From: Flavobacteriales bacterium
Lineage (GTDB): Bacteria > Bacteroidota > Bacteroidia > Flavobacteriales_D > Sanyastnellaceae
Reading direction: 5' to 3'
DNA length: 5,211 nt
Assembly (NCBI GenBank): GCA_030728235.1
Contig: JANRAA010000141.1
Coordinates: 1-5,211, forward strand
Part shown: piece by piece, positions 1-5,120 of the stretch
Position numbering within the stretch: the stretch's first letter is position 1
Layout of the letters: each line of letters starts with the position of its first letter
The notes under the pieces: model-generated
The model's input: only the letters and a program-made list of their open reading frames with translations
What the model was told of the DNA's origin: nothing
Databases searched by the model: none
Position numbers and translations under genes: made by a program

Positions 1-790
1 CTTCAGCAGCGTGTCTGACATCCTTGAACCACATGAACGTGTCGGGAGAGATGAAATCGAAGAACGACGTATGCGATTCTTCAAGCAACTTTTTCCCAAC
101 GTGCGGCACGATGGTCGCCCGGCTCATTTTTGCAGTTGATAGCTGCGTTGTAGGATCGAACATGCGGATGCTCTCCACATCATCGCCAAAAAACTCAATG
201 CGATACGGCTTGTCGAAGCTGTAAGAGAAAATATCTACGATTCCCCCGCGAACGCTATACTGTCCGGGTTCATAAACATAATCAACCTTCTCAAAATGGA
301 AATCGATCATCAAATCATCCAAGAACTCCATCGAGTAGTTCTCGCCGATGGCGATGTCGAAGGTGTGTTCAACAAGATTTTTTCGTGCGATAACGTGTTC
401 ACACAGCGCTTCTGGATAGGTCACCACGATGGTGCTTCCGCGCAGTTTCACCAAGTCGTTAAGCACCTCCGCGCGCATCGCGATGTTCGCATTTTCGGTT
501 TGCTCTGCCTGATAAGGAACCCGTGCTGAACGTGGAAAAAACAACACCTTCCAACTGCTTCCGAGCAAATGCTCGATATCGTTCATGAAATAGGCCGCCT
601 CTTCTTTGTCGGTGAGGACAAACAAATAATCGCCCTTCAATTTTGAAATTGCAGCAGCAGCAAGCATTGCTACCGACGAGCCCACAGCGCCATTGATGGC
701 TACTTTACTGGATTCGGGTGCAATTCCGTCGACAATCTCTTGCGTTACTTTGTCGGATGAATACAGGCGGAAAAAATCTTCGAGTGTCAA
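1..790 (-). CDS. mfd: Transcription-repair coupling factor Mfd, N-terminal part (runs off window edge)
   Basis: Mfd is a DNA translocase that removes RNA polymerase stalled at lesions and recruits UvrA for nucleotide excision repair. The reverse strand is open for 263 codons to the window edge. Residues about 30-135 match the UvrB-like D1a region, with a degenerate Walker-A-like GAVGSS at 34-39. Residues about 169-219 match the UvrB-homology/UvrA-interaction segment (YEPGQYSVRGGIVDIFSYS, then YRIEFFGDDVESIRMFDP). The RNA polymerase-binding and helicase domains lie outside the window; full Mfd proteins are usually about 1,100 residues. The start is inferred to be TTG at 790-788 (MTLEDFFRLYSSD). 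An in-frame TGA lies nine codons upstream with no ATG or GTG between, and the next ATG would remove conserved sequence. No clear Shine-Dalgarno is visible. It is co-directional with fbp but 123 bases away. Identity is secure; the start is moderately sure. Confidence 0.93.
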   Translation of the reverse strand, partial: MTLEDFFRLYSSDKVTQEIVDGIAPESSKVAINGAVGSSVAMLAAAAISKLKGDYLFVLTDKEEAAYFMNDIEHLLGSSWKVLFFPRSARVPYQAEQTENANIAMRAEVLNDLVKLRGSTIVVTYPEALCEHVIARKNLVEHTFDIAIGENYSMEFLDDLMIDFHFEKVDYVYEPGQYSVRGGIVDIFSYSFDKPYRIEFFGDDVESIRMFDPTTQLSTAKMSRATIVPHVGKKLLEESHTSFFDFISPDTFMWFKDVRHAAE

Positions 791-831
791 AGCACCGCAA
801 AAATACTGCTTTCAATCAATGTGAGAGACAT
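787..831 (-). other. Possible 14-codon leader ORF overlapping the mfd start
   Basis: An ATG at 831-829 opens a 14-residue frame (MSLTLIESSIFAVL) whose TGA stop at 789-787 overlaps the presumed mfd TTG start (790-788) as TTGA. This geometry would permit termination-reinitiation coupling. No ribosome binding site stands out, and the frame is short enough to arise by chance. It would also be explained by one base missing from a T5 run (799-803 on the plus strand), since one extra T would fuse this ATG to the mfd frame. I recognise no homology. Confidence 0.15.
798..805 (-). promoter_or_regulatory. Candidate TAnnTTTG -7 box ahead of mfd
   Basis: The reverse strand reads TATTTTTG, matching the Bacteroidota -7 consensus TAnnTTTG. 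It lies only 7 bases from the presumed TTG start, so a transcript from it would be almost leaderless. No convincing -33 TTTG is found at the usual spacing; the nearest TTG is about 11 bases away. Chance is a real alternative in this T-rich stretch. The rest of the 791-913 gap shows only a 4-bp hairpin (850-861) and no clear terminator for fbp. Confidence 0.2.
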
Positions 832-913
832 GATATGAGAAAACATGCGCCGATTGTTCGGTAGATAAAGCGAAACACCAAATTCAGTAGGTAGGGCAGA
901 CGGGATAAGGCCT

Positions 914-1933
914 CTAGACTTTTGTTGACTCCAATTCAGCGATAAACTCCATCGCTTTTAGCACCATGTTTTTCGATCCGATCAATAGTGGCTCTCTTTG
1001 GTGAAGCTCTTTGGGCTGGATGTCCATGATTCGACTCGCACCCGTTGTTGCTAGTCCGCCGGCCTGTTCAACGATGAACGCTAGCGGACTGCATTCATAG
1101 AGCAGTCGGAGTTTGCCTTTCGGAGAGCCTTTTGTAGCAGGATAAATGTAAATACCACCTTTGATCAGGTTGCGGTGAAAATCAGCAACCAACGACCCGA
1201 TGTATCGGGCAGAATACGGACGTCCATCTTTCTTATCCACCTCTTTGCAAAAATCCACGTAGGCTTTTATTCCAGGCGTTGTTATCGCCATATTGCCTTC
1301 GTTTATGCTATACACCTTTCCATCTTCAGGAATCATCATCGACGGATGCGACAGACAAAACTCCCCAATTGAAGGTTCGAGTGTAAATCCATTCACTCCA
1401 TAGCCGGTGGTGTAAACGAGCATCGTAGAAGAACCGTAGATTACATATCCAGCGGCTACTTGCTCACAGCCTTTTTGCAAAAAATCGTTGATATTGGCTA
1501 AATCGCCGACAGAAGATGTCCGTCTGAAAATAGAGAAAATCGTCCCTATGGAAACATTCACATCGATGTTCGAAGAACCATCCAGCGGATCGAAGAGCAC
1601 CACATACTTCCCTTTTTTGCACAGATCGCGATCGAAGGCCACATAGGCATCGTTTTCTTCACTGGCGATGCCGCAAACTTCACCTCCGTTGCGAAACGAA
1701 TTGATGAAAACCTCATCGGCATAAACATCCAGCTTCTGCTGCACTTCCCCTTGAATGTTGGTGGTTCCAAACGCACCGAGGATATCACCCAAACCTGCTT
1801 TATTGACCTGTTGGTTGACGATTTTAGCGGCAATACCGATATCGCTCAGCAAGCGCGACAAATCACCAGAAGCATACGGGAAGTCGGCCTGACGGTCGAT
1901 GATAAATTCGCTGAGGGTAATGATCTTGCTCAT
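914..1933 (-). CDS. fbp: Class I fructose-1,6-bisphosphatase
   Basis: This cytosolic enzyme hydrolyses fructose-1,6-bisphosphate to fructose-6-phosphate and phosphate, the committed step of gluconeogenesis. The 339-residue product has the usual class I length and is complete. Visible signatures include SEEN at 91-94 (metal-binding acidic residues), the metal/phosphatase motif DPLDGSSN at 115-122, the YIGSLVADFHRNL segment at 244-256, and the KLRLLYECSPLAFIVEQAGG block at 274-293, followed by QREPLLIGS near 312-320. The ATG start gives the expected MSK...TL.EFI opening. It follows rsmA after 32 bases. A good TAnnTTTG box in that gap suggests its own promoter, so it need not depend on rsmA transcription. 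It ends in TAG, and no strong terminator is seen before mfd. No key residue appears to be missing. Confidence 0.97.
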   Translation of the reverse strand: MSKIITLSEFIIDRQADFPYASGDLSRLLSDIGIAAKIVNQQVNKAGLGDILGAFGTTNIQGEVQQKLDVYADEVFINSFRNGGEVCGIASEENDAYVAFDRDLCKKGKYVVLFDPLDGSSNIDVNVSIGTIFSIFRRTSSVGDLANINDFLQKGCEQVAAGYVIYGSSTMLVYTTGYGVNGFTLEPSIGEFCLSHPSMMIPEDGKVYSINEGNMAITTPGIKAYVDFCKEVDKKDGRPYSARYIGSLVADFHRNLIKGGIYIYPATKGSPKGKLRLLYECSPLAFIVEQAGGLATTGASRIMDIQPKELHQREPLLIGSKNMVLKAMEFIAELESTKV

Positions 1934-1949
1934 GGGTGCGTGTTCGGTT

Positions 1950-1980
1950 CAAAGATAATCAGCACTTAGGATTCTGAAAA
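1950..1980 (-). promoter_or_regulatory. Candidate promoter of fbp within the rsmA 3' end
   Basis: On the reverse strand, TTTTC (1980-1976) is followed after 18 bases by TATCTTTG (1957-1950). The second element is a perfect match to the Bacteroidota -7 consensus TAnnTTTG; the first approximates the -33 TTTG. The -7 box ends 16 bases before the fbp ATG, predicting a leader of roughly ten bases. The -33 element lies inside the rsmA coding sequence. This is the best two-element promoter in the window, though only inferred from motifs. Confidence 0.5.
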
Positions 1981-2742
1981 TAAATTGGTGATTCTGACAA
2001 ATTCGTGCGGTCCGAGCTGCTCTGGACGTTGTCCGGCCAAATCTTCTGGCCACACAAACCCTTCCGGAGTCAATGCCTTCAAGCTATTTCGCAGCGTCTT
2101 TCGGCGTTGATTGAATGCTGTTTTGATAACGTTCTTGAACATTTTCACATCGCACCCTGGGTCAACAATATTGTTTCGCCGCAGGCGGATGACCCCAGAT
2201 TGCACCTTTGGTGGAGGTTCAAACTCCATGGCATCAACGGTGAATAGGTATTCGATGTCGTAAAACATCTGCAACAAAACCGAAAGAATGCCATATTCTT
2301 TCGACCCCGGACCCGACGCAATGCGCATGGCCACCTCTTTTTGGAACATCCCCACCACTTCAGGCACGTGATCTCTCATGTCGTACACCCGAAAAAGAAT
2401 CTGAGTCGAAATATTGTAGGGAAAATTGCCAATAACCGCGAATTTATCGCCCATCATATCGAGCAAAGGCGCCTTCAAAAAGTCGGCATCAAAAATATCC
2501 TCATCAGGTACAACCTTGTTGAGTTTCAAATAGGTAATCGACTCCCCATCGATTTCAATAACCGAGAGGTGTAGGTCTGGCTGTGCTTTTTGAATGCACT
2601 TCGTAAGTGCTCCAGTGCCAGGCCCTATTTCGATCACACGCTGGTAATCACCGTGCTTGGTAAGCGCTGAAGCGATGTCCATAGCGATGCCGCCATTGCG
2701 CAAAAAGTGCTGCCCGAGGGCTTTTTTAGGAGTTACTTTCAC
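1966..2742 (-). CDS. rsmA: 16S rRNA (adenine1518/1519-N6)-dimethyltransferase RsmA/KsgA
   Basis: RsmA uses S-adenosylmethionine to dimethylate two adjacent adenines in the 3'-terminal helix of 16S rRNA during late 30S assembly. The 258-residue product has the usual family length. Motifs in order: KKALGQHFLRN at 6-16; SAM motif I EIGPGTGALT at 38-47; the acidic motif II around VIEID at 61-65; the catalytic NFPYNIST at 106-113 (family norm N-L/F-P-Y-N); FQKEVAMRI at 133-141; PPPKVQS at 176-182; and the C-terminal FNQRRKTLRNSL at 210-221. The start is GTG (2742-2740), with AGGA a few bases upstream. It overlaps the stop of the DUF4286 gene as GTGA, so translation is probably coupled. Loss of this enzyme in other bacteria gives kasugamycin resistance. 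Nothing unusual is seen apart from the GTG start. Confidence 0.97.
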   Translation of the reverse strand: MKVTPKKALGQHFLRNGGIAMDIASALTKHGDYQRVIEIGPGTGALTKCIQKAQPDLHLSVIEIDGESITYLKLNKVVPDEDIFDADFLKAPLLDMMGDKFAVIGNFPYNISTQILFRVYDMRDHVPEVVGMFQKEVAMRIASGPGSKEYGILSVLLQMFYDIEYLFTVDAMEFEPPPKVQSGVIRLRRNNIVDPGCDVKMFKNVIKTAFNQRRKTLRNSLKALTPEGFVWPEDLAGQRPEQLGPHEFVRITNLFSES

Positions 2743-3053
2743 CTTTTATCCTGGTGTATAACGTCGAGTACCGTGCGAAAAGCAACAGCTCTGCTGCCGT
2801 ATTTTTCAGCATGATCTTTCTGCAAAGCAGGAGCAAACTCAACTTGATAGCGGTTATAATGGTGGCGATCAGGTGCGAGGTATTGAATGGCATAGGTCAT
2901 CCCACCTTCTTCAAAACCTTCAACTCTGCAGATACGGTTTTCGATAAACATACCCGTGTCGAGTACCTGTGGAATGTGCACATCTTTCATCCATGCTAGC
3001 CATTCCTCGTGGATTTCATCATCCACATTAACTGTTACATTGTACAGAACCAT
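2739..3053 (-). CDS. DUF4286 family protein
   Basis: The 104-residue protein begins MVLYNVTVNVDDEIHEEWL and contains the MKDVHIPQVLDTGMF stretch (23-37) and a central TYAIQYLAP (53-61). It ends with a region carrying AFRTVLDVI (91-99). This matches what I recall of the DUF4286 family, a small soluble protein common in Bacteroidota, probably a dimeric alpha-beta (ferredoxin-like) fold. Its biochemical function is not known to me. No signal peptide or membrane segment is visible. The TGA stop overlaps the rsmA GTG start by four bases (GTGA), so the two are likely co-translated and perhaps linked in ribosome assembly; that link is only inference. A TAnnTTTG box sits 14 bases upstream of its ATG, making it the first gene of the minus-strand unit. 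Confidence 0.88.
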   Translation of the reverse strand: MVLYNVTVNVDDEIHEEWLAWMKDVHIPQVLDTGMFIENRICRVEGFEEGGMTYAIQYLAPDRHHYNRYQVEFAPALQKDHAEKYGSRAVAFRTVLDVIHQDKR

Positions 3054-3067
3054 CGCAACGCTTTGTG

Positions 3068-3075
3068 CAAAGGTA
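3068..3075 (-). promoter_or_regulatory. Candidate -7 box for the DUF4286-rsmA unit
   Basis: The reverse strand reads TACCTTTG, a perfect TAnnTTTG match, ending 14 bases before the DUF4286 ATG. A -33 TTTG is not clear; the nearest candidate is a T-rich stretch (TTTATTC) about 20-25 bases upstream. The near-constant spacing shared with the fbp and AGMO-like boxes supports it. The predicted 5' leader is about ten bases. Confidence 0.4.
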
Positions 3076-3110
3076 GCCCTTTCACATGCATTTTGGGAAT
3101 AAACACCGAG

Positions 3111-3138
3111 TTTCGGCTATTCAATTTCGCTACATTTG
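3111..3138 (+). promoter_or_regulatory. Candidate promoter of the AGMO-like/lysoplasmalogenase pair
   Basis: TACATTTG at 3131-3138 matches the Bacteroidota -7 consensus TAnnTTTG. It is preceded after 16 bases by TTTC (3111-3114), a weak -33. The -7 box ends 16 bases before a GTG at 3155 that opens the conserved part of the downstream protein. If used, transcription would begin at about 3142 and the ATG at 3086 would not be on the message. It diverges from the minus-strand box at 3068-3075. Confidence 0.42.
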
Positions 3139-3154
3139 GACAAAACACGTCACT

Positions 3155-4396
3155 GTGAATCTCGATCCCGTTATTCTGTCAATCCCCATATTCTTTGTTT
3201 TAATCGGAATTGAACTCATTGTCGATTACTTCCAATCGCGTAAAAAAGAGGGTTCACATTACCGCTTGAACGATGCCGTAGCGAACATTTCCTGCGGAAT
3301 CATCGATCAGAGCACAGGTGTATTTGCCAAGGTCTTCACAGTAGGTGCGTATGCCTTGGTGTTCTCTCTGGCACAACCGTATCTGCCCTATGCAATTCCT
3401 TCGCATTGGGGGATGTACATCTTGTTCTTCATTTTGGTCGATCTGGCCTATTACTGGTCGCATCGCATCAGCCACGGTGTGAATTTGTTTTGGACCGGAC
3501 ATGTGGTGCATCACCAGAGTGAAGATTACAACCTGTCGGTCGCTTTGCGGCAGGGTTCGTTTCAAAAAATCCTGATGTTCTGGATCTATCTTCCGCTCGC
3601 TGCGCTCGGATTTCCACCAACCTGGTTTGTTATCAGCATCGGTTTCAACCTCCTCTATCAATTTTGGATTCACACCGACCTCATCAATAAAATGGGATGG
3701 TTTGAATGGATCTTCAACACCCCTTCTCACCACCGCGTTCACCACGGACGAAATCCGAAATACATTGATAAAAACCACGCGGGTGTCTTCATCATTTGGG
3801 ACCGAATGTTCGGCACTTTTCAAGTTGAAGAGGAGCACCCTACTTTCGGAATTACCCGTCAGCTCGATTCTTTCAACCCTGTTTGGGCGCACGTAAAGCC
3901 GTTTTATGAGCTTTGGGCAGACATGAAGAGCATTCCGCACTTCACCGATCGTGTGCGATTTCTTTTTGCTGCTCCAGGTTGGTATCCCGCCTCACTCGGC
4001 GGATACAAAGCACCGCCAGTGCTTACAGGAAACGAGCAGAAATATCAGGTGCAGCTACCGCTGGCAATCAACCTATACCTGCTGGTGCAATATGCCCTAA
4101 TTGTATTGATCGGAGCGCTGTTTCTGTTCAAAATGGACACCTTCACGAACCCACAAAAAAGCATTTTCTTGGTATTTATCCTCATCCAAGTGTTTGCCAC
4201 TGGCAGCATTTTCGATCGGTCGAAAAACAGTCGCCTCATTGAAAGCTTTCGCATTGCCGCCTTGGGATTGTACGCAGCGTGGGTTGGTTTGGTGCTGCAT
4301 GATGCAGTTTACGCCGGCATCACAGTAGTTGCAACGCTGCTCGCTGCTGCCTGGTTCGGAATTTTAATTACACGGAGCTTTTGGAATGAAAAGTAA
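3155..4396 (+). CDS. Fatty acid hydroxylase/sterol desaturase superfamily membrane protein, alkylglycerol monooxygenase (AGMO/TMEM195)-like
   Basis: This is a predicted integral-membrane di-iron oxygenase. The eight-histidine signature is present (numbering from the GTG): HRISH 103-107, HVVHH 116-120 and HHRVHH 192-197. Beyond the superfamily motifs it has features I recall from animal AGMO: SEDYNLSVALRQ (122-133), FNLLYQFWIHT (164-174), NTPSHHRVHHGRN (188-200), IDKNHAGV (204-211), and IIWDRMFGTF (213-222). It also has a C-terminal block of about four hydrophobic segments (about 302-405), as in AGMO. AGMO cleaves glyceryl ethers to aldehyde plus glycerol derivative, using tetrahydrobiopterin. 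N-terminal hydrophobic segments lie near 6-26, 59-77 and 86-101. The GTG start gives 413 residues beginning MNLDPVILSIPIFF. An in-frame ATG at 3086 would add 23 polar residues and give 436. The stop overlaps the next gene by 11 bases. Superfamily membership is certain; the AGMO-type substrate is inferred. Confidence 0.9.
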   Translation: MNLDPVILSIPIFFVLIGIELIVDYFQSRKKEGSHYRLNDAVANISCGIIDQSTGVFAKVFTVGAYALVFSLAQPYLPYAIPSHWGMYILFFILVDLAYYWSHRISHGVNLFWTGHVVHHQSEDYNLSVALRQGSFQKILMFWIYLPLAALGFPPTWFVISIGFNLLYQFWIHTDLINKMGWFEWIFNTPSHHRVHHGRNPKYIDKNHAGVFIIWDRMFGTFQVEEEHPTFGITRQLDSFNPVWAHVKPFYELWADMKSIPHFTDRVRFLFAAPGWYPASLGGYKAPPVLTGNEQKYQVQLPLAINLYLLVQYALIVLIGALFLFKMDTFTNPQKSIFLVFILIQVFATGSIFDRSKNSRLIESFRIAALGLYAAWVGLVLHDAVYAGITVVATLLAAAWFGILITRSFWNEK

Positions 4397-5072
4397 TTTT
4401 TGGTTTTTGACATATGCGTTGGTGGGTCTCGCAGTGGTGGGCTTGAGCATGTATCAATGGGATTATCCGCTTATTTATGGTGCTTTGAAGGGAGCGCTTA
4501 TGCCACTTCTCATTGGGTTTGTTCTTTCCAACATGCGCCAGATGAAATGCTATCTCACAGTCGTCTTGGCTTTGATATTCTCGTGGGTTGGCGACATCCT
4601 TTTGCTATTTGCCGATACCGAACCCTACTTTGTGCTAGGGTTAGCCGCTTTTCTCATCGCGCAAATCAGCTATTTCATCGGCTACACAAAGGCGATGGAT
4701 AAGAATTTCGAACCCCTCATCATTCGAAAATACCCTCTACTAATTCCTCTTTTAGCTGCCATTCCCATGGTTTTGCTGCGTGTGTTGAATCCGTATCTCG
4801 GCGATCTTTTGCTTCCAGTAATTCTCTATAGTGGAGCCTTGCTGATTATGACTACAGGAGCCGTTTCACGCTACGGGAAAACATCCTTGCAATCGTTTTT
4901 ACTGGTAACGGTTGGTGCCTTTGTTTTCCTTCTCTCTGATTCGCTCATCGCATTGGATCGTTTCATGAACAACATCCCTTTCAGTCCGATTTTGGTAATG
5001 TCGACCTACATATTGGCCCAAGGCTTAATCGTCAGAGGGCTTTGGAAACATGGACTAGGAGCAGTGCGATGA
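4386..5072 (+). CDS. YhhN/TMEM86 family lysoplasmalogenase
   Basis: The 228-residue product is almost entirely hydrophobic, with about eight predicted membrane helices, as in YhhN. In vertebrates the family member TMEM86B hydrolyses the vinyl-ether bond of lysoplasmalogens to a fatty aldehyde and a glycerophospho-amine. Conserved family elements: LKGALMP at 34-40 (Lys35); SWVGDILLL at 66-74 (Asp70); GAFVFLLSDSLIAL at 177-190 (Asp185), the second acidic motif; and the C-terminal TYILAQGLIVRG at 207-218. In FLIAQISYFIGY (89-100), Gln93 stands where I recall histidine in many relatives. The ATG lies inside the end of the AGMO-like gene (11-base overlap), with GGAG eight bases upstream, so the two are probably co-transcribed and translationally coupled. 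A hairpin terminator follows immediately. Family call is strong; activity on lysoplasmalogen in this organism is inferred, because bacterial members have few tested substrates. Confidence 0.9.
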   Translation: MKSNFWFLTYALVGLAVVGLSMYQWDYPLIYGALKGALMPLLIGFVLSNMRQMKCYLTVVLALIFSWVGDILLLFADTEPYFVLGLAAFLIAQISYFIGYTKAMDKNFEPLIIRKYPLLIPLLAAIPMVLLRVLNPYLGDLLLPVILYSGALLIMTTGAVSRYGKTSLQSFLLVTVGAFVFLLSDSLIALDRFMNNIPFSPILVMSTYILAQGLIVRGLWKHGLGAVR

Positions 5073-5076
5073 ACAA

Positions 5077-5105
5077 AAAGGCTATCCCCACTTGAGATAG
5101 CCTTT
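5077..5105. terminator. Bidirectional hairpin terminator between converging genes
   Basis: AAAGGCTATC (5077-5086) and GATAGCCTTT (5096-5105) form a perfect 10-bp stem with a 9-base loop. It lies 4 bases after the lysoplasmalogenase stop and 15 bases from the end of the converging minus-strand frame. On the minus strand the stem runs into TTTTTG, a fair U-tract. On the plus strand the tract is only the TTT of the stem followed by CCG, so termination should be stronger for the minus-strand gene. Confidence 0.8.
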
Positions 5106-5120
5106 CCGCTGTGTATCAAC

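Noticed and set aside
24..529. Two plus-strand open frames (24-224 and 296-529)
   Set aside because: They are antisense to a continuous, clearly conserved Mfd reading frame and have no family resemblance.
850..861. Short inverted repeat CCGATTGTTCGG as terminator or operator between fbp and mfd
   Set aside because: It has only a 4-bp stem with no U-tract on either side; too weak to call.
2005..2574. Plus-strand open frames (2005-2247 and 2341-2574)
   Set aside because: Both are shadows of rsmA, whose motifs are intact on the opposite strand.
3254..3940. 228-codon open frame on the minus strand
   Set aside because: It lies wholly antisense to the well-conserved AGMO-like gene and shows no recognisable domain; the frame stays open because of codon bias in the real gene.
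3913..4300. Overlapping small open frames on both strands within the AGMO-like C-terminal region
   Set aside because: The real frame continues through them with hydrophobic helices to a stop that overlaps the next gene; the small frames have no homology or start signals.
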